Positions 52,498 through 61,881 of a stretch of DNA of 64,000 nt are shown in pieces. The position numbers and the translations under genes were made by a program. Origin of the DNA: Gaetbulibacter saemankumensis DSM 17032 (lineage in GTDB: Bacteria > Bacteroidota > Bacteroidia > Flavobacteriales > Flavobacteriaceae); the NCBI RefSeq assembly GCF_000425645.1, contig NZ_AUDV01000006.1:186001-250000 (forward strand), read 5' to 3'. Position 1 is the stretch's first letter. Each line of letters opens with the position of its first letter. The notes beneath the pieces were generated by a model that had not been told where the DNA came from, ran no database searches, and worked only from the letters and a program-made list of their open reading frames with translations.

Positions 52498-55332
52498 TTA
52501 AAAAGTAAAATCTAAACCTAAACTTAAGGTTTTAAGAAGCGGATAAGTAGTAGATAACGCCTCTGGATCCATCTGCTCTATACTATCCCATGAAAAAAGA
52601 TTGGTTCCTCTAGCAAAAATTTTAAATTCATTCACACCATATTTATTTACAAATTGTTGAGGTAAATTAAAATAAAATTCCAATGTTCTAAGTTTTACAT
52701 AACCTCCATCTTTTAACCAAATATCGTTAGAACGGTAGTTATTATCATTGTCTAATGTGGTCAATCTAGGCAATGTAGCCGTAGCAGCAGTACTTGGTGT
52801 CCAAGCATTATTTGAGAACGTTGTAATATTGGCATTATTTATCAACGGCCAATACACATTTTGTGTATTCAATAATACGGATTGATTAGCTATACCTTGA
52901 AAAATGGCATTAACTCCCAAACCTTTATATTCGGCATTTAAATTAAGTGAGAAATACATTTCTGGAACGCTTGTACTGTAACCTAAAGCTACTTGATCGA
53001 AATTATCAATCACATTATCTCCATTTTGATCTACATATTTAATATCTCCAGGAGAAACCAAAGAGAACAACTGTGGATTGCTATTGTCAATATCTGCTTG
53101 ACTATTAAAAAATCCATCTGAAACAAGTCCAAATGCCTGCCCAATAGAATGACCTGTTCTTTTCATATAATCATAAGGTCTAGGTGTTTCGCTCATTTCT
53201 TCAATTCTATTTTTTGAATAAGAGAACATAGCGGTTGCAGCGTAATTAAAATCTTTGCCGCTCTCTTGCCATGTAAGCGATGCTTCTAAACCTCTGTTGG
53301 TAACTTCACCATTAGGAAGTACTGGCGCACCTACACCTAATAAATTAGATGTTTGTCCATCTGAAAACACTAGAATATTGGTTCTTTTGTTGTAAAAGGC
53401 ATCTACCGTTAGATTTAATTTTCTAAATAAATTAACATCTAAACCAATGTTGGTCATCATGGCCTTTTCCATTTTCGGATTTCCACCTAAGCGACCTTCT
53501 CCACTACTCCAAGAAGCATTGTTATTCCTTGTGAAAAAATAATTGCCAACACTACCATATCTTTGATCTTCGGTATTCTGCTGAATCCTGTCATTTCCTG
53601 CATAACCAAAAGACGCTCTAAGCTTTAAATATTTTATCCAAGAATCTTCTTTAATAAAATCTTCATTCGAAATAACCCAAGCAGAAGAAACAGCTGGATA
53701 AAATTCAAAGCGATCTTTAGGCAATACACTAGATCCTGCATAAGATAGAGTTACATCGACCAAATATTTATCCTTATAACCATAATGGAAATTTCCTGCT
53801 AAATTTTGACGCAAGTATGTGGTGTATTGACCTTTGCCTACATATTTATCTTGAGCAAACATTAAAAACGAGTTAAACTCATGATTATCAACTTGTTTTT
53901 CATAGTTTAACTTTCCGAAGAAATTAGTATACCTATTAAGGAAACCATTTCCAGAATTAGCCCTCAATGCTGAATCTTCACTGTAGGTTTGGGATATGGT
54001 ATCCAAAGTTGTCTCATTTCTTGTTAGCTCTTCATATAAATAGGTTTTAGTTTGTCCATCGATAGAAGTTGCACGGTTAAAATGACCTACCGTAAAATCA
54101 GCTGACAAACCTTCCAAAATACTCCCTAAATCTTGCTTCAGCGTACCACCAATACCTATATTTGTTGCTTGATTTTTTTCATATCCTGTTGAATTAATCA
54201 TTGCAACCGGATTGTTTCCATATATATTAGTACCTCCATAAACATTTTTATAGTTTCTTACCGGAAAAGCATTTGCAGGCGTTCCGTACATAGCATCCAT
54301 AATGCTCCTATATGAACTACCTGGAGAATATAACTCATCAATAGCTCCTAATAAGCGAGCATCAAGTTGTGTTGTTGATGTTAATTTTACATTCAAATTA
54401 CTTATAAAATTTACCCTATCATATTTTGATTGAGTAGCGTACTCTTCCAATCCCCTGTCATTATACAAACCATTCTCTGCCTGATAATTGATAGCTGCGT
54501 AGTACGTCATACTATCATCTCCACCACGGAACGCCGCATTAAGGTTCATTTTGGTACCAGTACCTCTCATACTCTCATTAATCCAGTTAACATTTGGATA
54601 AAAATCAGGTAAACTTCCGTCTTTGTATGCTTGAATGGCTGCTGGAGAATACAATGGTGACAACCCATCCAATTCTCGTGCTTGGTTAACAGAAAGAGCA
54701 TAGCCACTGGCATCTAAAAAGTCTGGATAACCAACAGCGGTAGTAATCCCACTTTGGTAACTTAGGCTTACATCCATTTTTTGTTTTACACCTGTTTTGG
54801 TAGTAATAAGCAATACCCCATTAGCTCCACGCTGTCCATATATTGCTAACGCTGCTGCATCTTTTAAAACTTCTACACTTTCAATGGATTGCGTATTTAA
54901 ATAGCCAATATCTGTTTGAATCCCATCTACTAAAATGAGAATGGAATTGTTGTTTAAGGTATTTAACCCCCTTATAAACAAATCAGGATCTCGAGCACCT
55001 ACATTTCCTCCATTTTGTAACACCATTAAACCAGGTAACAAACCATAAAGTGAATTGGCTGGATTAAATGAATTTGTTTTCTCCAATTCCTCCCCAGATA
55101 CTTTATTAATTGCGGAAGTAAGTTTCTGTTTTTCAATTTGCATACCATTACCAGTATAAATGGTTTCAGAAACTAATTTTTGCACCAACGCATTTTTTAA
55201 TACTGTAGAGTCTTGATTCTTAATTGTAACTGCTGTATTCTGGTTTTGTGCCATTACACTATAAGTCATGCACGGTAAAAATACGAGCAGACACCAAAGA
55301 ATACTATGTTTCTTTCTAGAATAGTTATTCAT
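52498..55332 (-). CDS. SusC-type TonB-dependent transporter 2, lacking the CarboxypepD_reg domain
   Basis: A 944-residue SusC/RagA outer-membrane transporter. The signal peptide ends near VMAQ (about 29). The usual N-terminal CarboxypepD_reg-like domain is not there; instead a short linker (SETIYTGNGMQIEKQKLTSA) leads straight to the plug (about 60-190, LYGLLPGLMVLQNGG, VLKDAAALAIYGQRGANGVLLI). The barrel ends in LKTLSLGLDFTF. The TonB box is not obvious. It follows SusD 1 by 46 bases. It may form a mixed operon with the first pair or serve a different glycan. Confidence 0.93.
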   Translation of the reverse strand: MNNYSRKKHSILWCLLVFLPCMTYSVMAQNQNTAVTIKNQDSTVLKNALVQKLVSETIYTGNGMQIEKQKLTSAINKVSGEELEKTNSFNPANSLYGLLPGLMVLQNGGNVGARDPDLFIRGLNTLNNNSILILVDGIQTDIGYLNTQSIESVEVLKDAAALAIYGQRGANGVLLITTKTGVKQKMDVSLSYQSGITTAVGYPDFLDASGYALSVNQARELDGLSPLYSPAAIQAYKDGSLPDFYPNVNWINESMRGTGTKMNLNAAFRGGDDSMTYYAAINYQAENGLYNDRGLEEYATQSKYDRVNFISNLNVKLTSTTQLDARLLGAIDELYSPGSSYRSIMDAMYGTPANAFPVRNYKNVYGGTNIYGNNPVAMINSTGYEKNQATNIGIGGTLKQDLGSILEGLSADFTVGHFNRATSIDGQTKTYLYEELTRNETTLDTISQTYSEDSALRANSGNGFLNRYTNFFGKLNYEKQVDNHEFNSFLMFAQDKYVGKGQYTTYLRQNLAGNFHYGYKDKYLVDVTLSYAGSSVLPKDRFEFYPAVSSAWVISNEDFIKEDSWIKYLKLRASFGYAGNDRIQQNTEDQRYGSVGNYFFTRNNNASWSSGEGRLGGNPKMEKAMMTNIGLDVNLFRKLNLTVDAFYNKRTNILVFSDGQTSNLLGVGAPVLPNGEVTNRGLEASLTWQESGKDFNYAATAMFSYSKNRIEEMSETPRPYDYMKRTGHSIGQAFGLVSDGFFNSQADIDNSNPQLFSLVSPGDIKYVDQNGDNVIDNFDQVALGYSTSVPEMYFSLNLNAEYKGLGVNAIFQGIANQSVLLNTQNVYWPLINNANITTFSNNAWTPSTAATATLPRLTTLDNDNNYRSNDIWLKDGGYVKLRTLEFYFNLPQQFVNKYGVNEFKIFARGTNLFSWDSIEQMDPEALSTTYPLLKTLSLGLDFTF

Positions 55333-55378
55333 CTTATATTTTTTTCAATTAGTTTTTATCTTAGTAATTGACTCTGCC

Positions 55379-57133
55379 TTACTCCCAACCTGGGTTTTGA
55401 ATCAAACCATAGCCTTTGTTAATCTCATCTGGTGGGAAACCACAGAAATACCATTTAGGATCCCATTGATCAACCCACACCCTTCTAGGTTCTACTTCAA
55501 AATATTCTATATTGGTAATACCACTAGTGCTTCCTTGTAATTTGACCATATGCGGTTGAATAAAAGGTATTTTCCAACGTATGATATCGAAAAGACGTAC
55601 ATCTTCATAGGCTAATTCACGTGCACGCTCATCCAATACTTCTTTTCTAAAGGTTTCTAATGTTAGCCCAGTAGGAGCGGGACCTACATCTACACGCTCG
55701 CGTGTTTTATTAAGATACTCATAAGCTAAAGCTGTTGGACCTCCATTCACTTCGTTCAGAGCCTCGGCATAACTTAAATACACTTCAGACAAACGCAAGT
55801 ATGGCCACTGAATTACAGAGAATTGAGATGTTGCTCTATTTCCATCTAAATAAAATTTACGTTGCATGTATCCTGTAGCAGCTATTAATCCTCTTCTTTT
55901 CTCGCGACCGCCATTAAATAGTTCTGCTGTACGCCCCCTGTATGCATCGCCATTTACAATAACCGTTTCATATAAACGAGGGTCTCTATTGATATAGGGG
56001 TTCGATGGATCATAACCTGAAGTTGGATCAGTAATACTTTTACCACTTTTCATAGGATACAAATCAACCAATTCTTGTGTAGGACGTGCAGCTCCAAATC
56101 TTGAATACTGACCAAAAAATAAATTCCGAAACCTGTAACTATTACGGGTTGAAATTAATAATTCTTTACTTCCCCTTCTTAAATAACCTCTTGTAAAATC
56201 TTCTCTAGGATTCCCAGTATCTTCCAATTGATAGCCACCATTTGCTTGAAGTTCATTAAAGAAATCCTCACAGGCAGTTACTACGTCTTGCCAACGGCTT
56301 ACATCATAACCACCCATCCAGCAAAGCTTTTTATCTGAGGCTTCACCTTCACGATATGGTGTATCTGAGTTTAGTACAGGGCTAGCACCAAAAAGCAATA
56401 CACGTATTTTAAGAGCTTTTGCTGCGGCACGTGTAAATCTACCTTCATTATTACTAATGTCGTTAACTTGCCATGGCAATAATTTTGCTGCACGATCAAT
56501 AAGCCCTACAATAGAATCCATAGTTGCCTCTGCCGTTAAACGTGGAGAAAATGTATCATCTGTTGGCGCGAAATTTTTATTAACCCAAGGCACGCCTGTA
56601 TAATTTCTAAACAAATCATTATAATGTACCGCTGCAACCATCATGGCCTCGCCTTTTAATCGGTCTTTAGTCTCTTGATCTGCATCGGGAACACGGTCTA
56701 TGTTGTTAATGAAAGTATAAGCCCTTCTAATACCTAACCAGGGTTTTGCTTTCTTAAAACCATACCTAAGATATTTCCCATTAGAATCTCCTTGATAATC
56801 CATACTAGGCGCATAAGCTCCTGAATAATACGCATTTATTGGCCCACCATAAGGAACATAACTACTAGCTAGATCTGTAAGACTTTCTAAATTATCCATA
56901 TACATTACCGATTGATGTAACGACCAGCCCCAGGGCAATGAATAAGGTAAGGTTGCATATGCCGCTGTTAAAGCTCGGTTTGCATTTTCTAAGTTTGCGT
57001 AAACTGTATCAATTGTAATATCACCTCCTGGGGGTTTTGATAAAAAATCATCACCCAGTTCTACTTCTTCACAACTCACCATAAAAAAAGGTAAGCATAG
57101 TATAAAACTCAAAAAACTTATATACTTTTTCAT
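55379..57133 (-). CDS. SusD/RagB family nutrient-binding lipoprotein 1
   Basis: A 584-residue lipoprotein (signal CLPFFMVSCEEV, Cys about residue 21). SusD landmarks: GEAMMVAAVHYNDLFRNYTGVPWVN, then WPYLRLSEVYLSYAEALNEV and ARELAYEDVRLFDIIRWK, with YFCGFPPDEINKGYGLIQNPGWE at the end. The N-terminus starts DDFLSKPPGGD. It pairs with SusC 1 (57144-60275), 10 bases apart. The glycan ligand is unknown. Confidence 0.94.
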   Translation of the reverse strand: MKKYISFLSFILCLPFFMVSCEEVELGDDFLSKPPGGDITIDTVYANLENANRALTAAYATLPYSLPWGWSLHQSVMYMDNLESLTDLASSYVPYGGPINAYYSGAYAPSMDYQGDSNGKYLRYGFKKAKPWLGIRRAYTFINNIDRVPDADQETKDRLKGEAMMVAAVHYNDLFRNYTGVPWVNKNFAPTDDTFSPRLTAEATMDSIVGLIDRAAKLLPWQVNDISNNEGRFTRAAAKALKIRVLLFGASPVLNSDTPYREGEASDKKLCWMGGYDVSRWQDVVTACEDFFNELQANGGYQLEDTGNPREDFTRGYLRRGSKELLISTRNSYRFRNLFFGQYSRFGAARPTQELVDLYPMKSGKSITDPTSGYDPSNPYINRDPRLYETVIVNGDAYRGRTAELFNGGREKRRGLIAATGYMQRKFYLDGNRATSQFSVIQWPYLRLSEVYLSYAEALNEVNGGPTALAYEYLNKTRERVDVGPAPTGLTLETFRKEVLDERARELAYEDVRLFDIIRWKIPFIQPHMVKLQGSTSGITNIEYFEVEPRRVWVDQWDPKWYFCGFPPDEINKGYGLIQNPGWE

Positions 57134-57143
57134 TGCTTTTTAT

Positions 57144-60100
57144 TTAAAAATTTAACTTTACTCCAATATTATATATCTTCATTGCTGGATAAGTAGGTCT
57201 CCTATTAGTTCTAGATTCCGGATCTACTATACCTTCCATTTTATCAAAAGTCAATAAATTAAAGCCACTCAGATACACTCTGGCATTAGACACTCCCACA
57301 CTTTTTATAAAAGGAGACTTGATATTGTAGCCCATTTCTAACGTTTTTAAACGAACATAAGAGGCATCTAGTTGATATATTGTAGAATCATATCCAAAAT
57401 TATTAATTGAATTAAGAAAAGTTAATCTTGGGTATTTTGCCGTATCAGCCGTTTCTGGTGTCCAAGTGTCATCTGCTAAGTATTTTGGTAAACCAGTTGT
57501 AGGGTTTACTCCTCCAAAGGCTTCTCTCAAATTGTCATTCAACATTCTAGATGTTTTGAAAGCACCTGTCCAAGACATTCTAAAATCGAAATTCTTATAT
57601 TTAAAACCTGTATTCAATCCAACCGTGTATAATGGATAATTTGGATATCCTATGGCCTTTCGATCATCAATATTAATAACCCCATCATTATTTAGGTCCA
57701 CATATTTTAAATCTCCTATTTGAACCATAGAGTTATGTTCTGGAAATGTATCTTTCAAACTACCATCTTCATTAAAATCTTCTGCTCTAAAAAACCCGTC
57801 GGTAACGTAACCAAAAGGTTGTCCTACAAGCCCTCCTGTTTCGTATTGATAATCATAATTTTGTGGAACCTCGTCTTTAAATACAATTTTATTCTTTGCG
57901 TAAGACATGTTAGGGTTTATCCAATAATTAAACTTACCAATATTATCTTGCCACCTTAAAGTAATTTCATACCCCTTGTTATCTACTTTTCCAATATTAA
58001 CCGCAGGTAAATCAGCAGCTACAATATCTGGTACAGTATTTCTATTTGTTAAGATATCACGTCTTTTTTCTATAAAATAATCTACATTTAAATTCAATCT
58101 CTTTTTAAGAAACTTAATATCAATACCATAATTTTGTTTGATAGCCGTTTCCCATGTTACTAATGGATTCCCCAATGTTGTTTCAACAAAACCAGGTTGT
58201 TCCTGAGGCACATCTATACCAAAACTATAGTCTTCATTGGGGCGCGTACCACGAGCATATGAATCTGGTAAATATAAAAAGCGATTGCTGCCCAGATTAT
58301 CACTACCTACTTTACCATAGGATGCTCTCAATTTCAACTGATCGAAAAAACCATTGTTTTTCATAAAGTTTTCTTCACTAACAACCCATCCTACAGAGTA
58401 TGCAGGAAAAAAACCGTAGCGTTGACTTCTTGCAAAATTTTCAGAACCATTATATCCAATGTTCACCTCGGCCATATATTTATGCTTGTAGTTGTATGTT
58501 GCACGCGCGGCACTACCCACATATCCACTAGGTAAATAATTAAAAGCTCCACCAGGATAATAGTTAGACCTTTGGTTATAAAGCAACAATCCCTTAACCT
58601 CGTGATTTCCAAATCGACGGAGATAGTTTATTGCAGTTTCGAAATACCAGCTTCTATCCTTTCCGTAATCTTCAGCATAATTTAACCTCATACCTGATGA
58701 TAATTGTGGATACACCAAGGTTTGATCATCTTCAGGAAGCGATGTATCAAAATCCCTCGCATAAAAGGCGGTATAAATATCAGGTGATGTGTTACGATAT
58801 TTTGTTTGAACTGAGTTACGGTTGAATGATGCTTTAACACTAAGATCCAAGCCTTTAGTAATCGCATCTAAATCTTGTTTCAAAGTTAAATCAAAATTAT
58901 ATACCGTAGTTGTGCTAGTAGAACCACCAACTCCATAATAAAATAATCCATCAGTATATTCATTTCCATTTGGTATATATTCTCCATTATTTACAATATA
59001 ACGACCATCTACTATACCAGGAGAAGCAAAAGGCGATGCCGCATATAATCTCCTGAAGAACTGATTCAAATCACCTGCAGCTGGTTGTCTTCTTACTCCA
59101 CTTCTACCACCAAGTGTAAAAGACAATTGAGTTGATTTAGTAACCTCTATGTCGATATTTGAACGGTAATTATAGCGTTTGAAGCTAAAATTCTCATCGG
59201 TCTCTGTCCCAAAGGTTTTAAACATACCATCTTGGGTCAAATAACTAAAAGACATGAAATACTTAACGCGATCTGTACCTCCAGACACATTAAAATTAGC
59301 TTTAGATTGAGGTGACGTTTTACGTATAATATAATCCATCCAATCTACATTAGGATATAATATAGGATTTGAACCTGTTCTAAAAGCCTCTACAACCTCA
59401 GGCGGGAACTGCACATTTTCTGGACTTGTACCGTCTCCTATTTGAGCATTATTATAGGCTGTAGCATAAGTATAGCTATCTGCGAACTCAGGCAATCTCA
59501 CAGGTGCCTGAAGTCCATAAGAATAATCAAAAGACATTTTAGCCGCTCCTTTTTTACCTCTTCTAGTTGTTACCAAAATCACACCGTTTGCGCCTCGAAT
59601 CCCATAAACAGCTGTGGCAGAAGCATCTTTAAGAATAGTGATATCTGCAATTTCATTTGGATCTAATTGTGTAAAATTACGCTCTACACCATCCACCATC
59701 ACCAAAGGCGATGAACTTCCTTCTGAAAGCGTTGCCACACCACGAATAAGAAGCTGTGCAGTATCTCTACCAGGCTGACCAGAATACTGTATTGAACTTA
59801 ATCCTGTTACCTTTCCCGCTAATGCATTTGCTACACTTGCAGCAGGAGATGTTGTTAATTCTTCTGTATCTATGGAGGAAATAGCTCCAGTTACAGTAAC
59901 TTTCTTTTGTTGCCCGTAACCTACAAGCACCACCTCTTCAAGAGACTCTGCGTCTTCTTCTAAAACAATATTAATGGTATCTTCTCCTTTGAAAGAAACC
60001 TCTTGTGTTTTAAAGCCAATATAGCTCATAACTAAAATTGACTTTTTATTTTGTAGTTTAATGACATACTTTCCGTCAAAATCGGTTACTGCTCCATTAT

Positions 60101-60275
60101 TAGTTCCCTTTTCTATTACATTAACCCCTGCTAAAGGCATTCCGTTAGGATCTTTAATTTGTCCTGTAATAGTAATGTTTTGGGCACTTAACCACAAAAC
60201 ATTACACAATAGAAGAACAAAAAGAAAAACACCTCTTTTAGAGTAATTTAATGTTTGGTTTTGTAATTGCTTCAT
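57144..60275 (-). CDS. SusC-type TonB-dependent transporter 1
   Basis: A 1043-residue transporter of the SusC/RagA class. Signal peptide (about 1-31), CarboxypepD_reg-like domain (about 33-105, ITGQIKDPNGMPLAGVNVIE), TonB box EEVVLVGYGQQ, plug (about 120-240, LLIRGVATLSEGSS and ILKDASATAVYGIRGANGVILV) and a beta-barrel ending in AMKIYNIGVKLNF. Its length and N-terminal extension are standard, in contrast to SusC 2. It opens the four-gene run SusC1-SusD1-SusC2-SusD2. Upstream are a 15-bp tandem repeat and a half-site similar to the gal operator. Confidence 0.95.
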   Translation of the reverse strand: MKQLQNQTLNYSKRGVFLFVLLLCNVLWLSAQNITITGQIKDPNGMPLAGVNVIEKGTNNGAVTDFDGKYVIKLQNKKSILVMSYIGFKTQEVSFKGEDTINIVLEEDAESLEEVVLVGYGQQKKVTVTGAISSIDTEELTTSPAASVANALAGKVTGLSSIQYSGQPGRDTAQLLIRGVATLSEGSSSPLVMVDGVERNFTQLDPNEIADITILKDASATAVYGIRGANGVILVTTRRGKKGAAKMSFDYSYGLQAPVRLPEFADSYTYATAYNNAQIGDGTSPENVQFPPEVVEAFRTGSNPILYPNVDWMDYIIRKTSPQSKANFNVSGGTDRVKYFMSFSYLTQDGMFKTFGTETDENFSFKRYNYRSNIDIEVTKSTQLSFTLGGRSGVRRQPAAGDLNQFFRRLYAASPFASPGIVDGRYIVNNGEYIPNGNEYTDGLFYYGVGGSTSTTTVYNFDLTLKQDLDAITKGLDLSVKASFNRNSVQTKYRNTSPDIYTAFYARDFDTSLPEDDQTLVYPQLSSGMRLNYAEDYGKDRSWYFETAINYLRRFGNHEVKGLLLYNQRSNYYPGGAFNYLPSGYVGSAARATYNYKHKYMAEVNIGYNGSENFARSQRYGFFPAYSVGWVVSEENFMKNNGFFDQLKLRASYGKVGSDNLGSNRFLYLPDSYARGTRPNEDYSFGIDVPQEQPGFVETTLGNPLVTWETAIKQNYGIDIKFLKKRLNLNVDYFIEKRRDILTNRNTVPDIVAADLPAVNIGKVDNKGYEITLRWQDNIGKFNYWINPNMSYAKNKIVFKDEVPQNYDYQYETGGLVGQPFGYVTDGFFRAEDFNEDGSLKDTFPEHNSMVQIGDLKYVDLNNDGVINIDDRKAIGYPNYPLYTVGLNTGFKYKNFDFRMSWTGAFKTSRMLNDNLREAFGGVNPTTGLPKYLADDTWTPETADTAKYPRLTFLNSINNFGYDSTIYQLDASYVRLKTLEMGYNIKSPFIKSVGVSNARVYLSGFNLLTFDKMEGIVDPESRTNRRPTYPAMKIYNIGVKLNF

Positions 60276-60355
60276 AAATCAGAAATCATATTTATAGTTT
60301 GTTAGATATATTTTGTGTACCATTTTATCTAAAACTCTCCCTTACAGTACTAGTT

Positions 60356-60385
60356 GTAGTTATAATAAAAGTAGTTATAATAAAA
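60356..60385. repeat. tandem 15-bp direct repeat
   Basis: GTAGTTATAATAAAA occurs twice without a gap (60356-60370 and 60371-60385), identical in all 15 positions. It begins inside the sequence TACTAGTTGTAG, a half-match to the gal-regulator operator. It lies about 80-110 bases upstream of the SusC 1 start codon. It may be a pair of regulator sites or a slippage product. Confidence 0.6.
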
Positions 60386-60403
60386 CATACACGTTTAAAA
60401 TTT

Positions 60404-60416
60404 TGTGATTTTCACA
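60404..60416. promoter_or_regulatory. TGTGA-N3-TCACA palindrome
   Basis: TGTGATTTTCACA is a perfect inverted repeat of 5-bp arms with a three-base spacer, about 130 bases upstream of the SusC 1 start. The spacing is too short for a standard CRP site, so I record it only as a possible binding site. Confidence 0.25.
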
Positions 60417-61318
60417 TAAATTAATTCTTAGTTATTTTCATGTTTGTGTTTATATTTAATTTTTGTTATACTAAATTTTCTAAAACACCAGATTATCTAA
60501 ATAGTTTTGCTTTTCATTTTAATAAGTTTAATGTTGGTAAAATATTAGTCTTGTTTTTCCAAAATTAAGCATGGTATTAAAAAAATGACAGGGGATAAAT
60601 AGTCGAAAACAGTAGACAATCTCATCAAACTGTCATTTACCTCTGTTTAAACCATATATTCTAACTTCAGACGCCCTCTGTGACATTATTTTTTCCATGG
60701 AAAAATCTAATATTAATTAATTTTAGTTATTTTAATGTTCAATCTTATTTTTAATTCAACTCCCCTTTTCCTCTCTTATACAACCATCTGTTCCACTAAA
60801 AACAAAAGACCTGTTAATATTAAGGATTGCTTTTCTTAGACTTATAATTACCTAAACTCCTCCTGCTTTTGTTTTTATCCAACTTCAGTCTTTTCAAATC
60901 TTATACACTAATTAGATTGAAGGATTAAATGAAGAACCAGCATATATTTACTATAATAAACCATGTCTTAATTATCTATGAACAGGCGTTTCATTCAAAT
61001 TTGATTTTAAATCTACCATAAATAAAAAAGTTGCCCATTATTAATATAGCCGACATAATGACCAACAATATCATTGAAGTAGGAAATAAGTTTAGTTTTG
61101 ATTTAACACAAAATAAACTAACCAAGCCCTTATTTAAATAGATAATAAATTATTTATATATAAACTATTTTAATGAATTCTCGATTATCAATTAAAATCT
61201 ACAATAATATCCATATGTATTAGTGAAATTCTTGTTTAGCCATAGCAAAAAGTGAACTTTTAGAGACTAAATTTAAGTGAGATGTTTCTTAAATTAACAA
61301 CCTTTAAAATTATCTATT

Positions 61319-61450
61319 ATGGCAAAAAACAAAATGCCAGTTCGTTCATCAGTAAACTTAAAAAAAAAATAGAAAAGTATATAGTTCTGAAGACAAAATC
61401 AGGATTATAATTGAAGGCATGCGGGCTGCAGTATCTATAGCAGAACTATG
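61319..61450 (+). mobile_element. IS3-family OrfA relic
   Basis: From ATG 61319 the reading is MAKNKMPVRSSVNLKKK then a stop; after a one-codon interruption RKVYSSEDKIRIIIEGMRAA and VSIAEL follow before another stop. This is the start of an IS3-type OrfA (RRxYSxEDKIRIVLEGLRGExSIAEL). The helix-turn-helix and everything downstream are lost. It is a remnant on the plus strand, about 225 bases before tRNA-Pro(TGG). Confidence 0.78.
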
Positions 61451-61523
61451 AAAATTCGTGTGGTTTTCATACAATTTTGTTTTAAAAAATTAAACATTAA
61501 AAACAAAAGCCAAATCAAATTGC

Positions 61524-61562
61524 TCGGTTACCTTTTTCGATGTTTTTAAAAGTGGTAACCGA
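61524..61562. promoter_or_regulatory. inverted repeat TCGGTTACC / GGTAACCGA
   Basis: TCGGTTACC (61524-61532) and GGTAACCGA (61554-61562) are perfect 9-bp arms with a 21-base centre, further extended by TTTT/AAAA across a short mismatch. It is in non-coding DNA about 110 bases before tRNA-Pro. There is no clear T-run after it, so a terminator is doubtful. It may be an IS end remnant or an operator. Confidence 0.35.
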
Positions 61563-61674
61563 ATAGATCCCATTTTTAAATAAACCAATTCAAATAATAC
61601 GAACACATAAAAACAACAAAACCCTGATAACAATTAAATTACCAAGGCTTTATATTTATTGATTTCTTATCTAG

Positions 61675-61749
61675 TCGGGGTGGCAGGATTCGAACCTGCG
61701 ACCTCCGCGTCCCAAACGCGGCGCGATAACCGGGCTACGCTACACCCCG
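61675..61749 (-). tRNA. tRNA-Pro (anticodon TGG)
   Basis: On the minus strand CGGGGTG pairs with CACCCCG as acceptor stem, with discriminator A. The T-arm GCAGGTTCGAATCCTGC is canonical, and the anticodon arm CCGCG-TTTGGGA-CGCGG gives anticodon TGG. CCA is not encoded. Length is 75 bases. Confidence 0.96.
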
Positions 61750-61881
61750 AATTAGCTATCTCTAAGCGGATGCAAATATACTCCTTTAAATTAAATTCAC
61801 AATTGTTTTTTTAATATTTATTCTATTTTTCTTATATACATTTTCAATTACATTAGCTAACAGTTAATTAACAATTTAAAA

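Larger units (their letters stand above)
60276..61318. other. long non-coding gap upstream of SusC 1
   Basis: No frame of interest is seen on either strand. A regulatory cluster close to SusC 1 (60349-60416) is described separately. The rest is very AT-rich. No sigma/anti-sigma pair or hybrid two-component regulator, the usual companion of SusCD, is present in the gap. Confidence 0.6.

Noticed and set aside
60404-60416. CRP binding site
   Set aside because: Arms fit TGTGA/TCACA but the spacer is three bases instead of six, so I kept it only as an unassigned palindrome.
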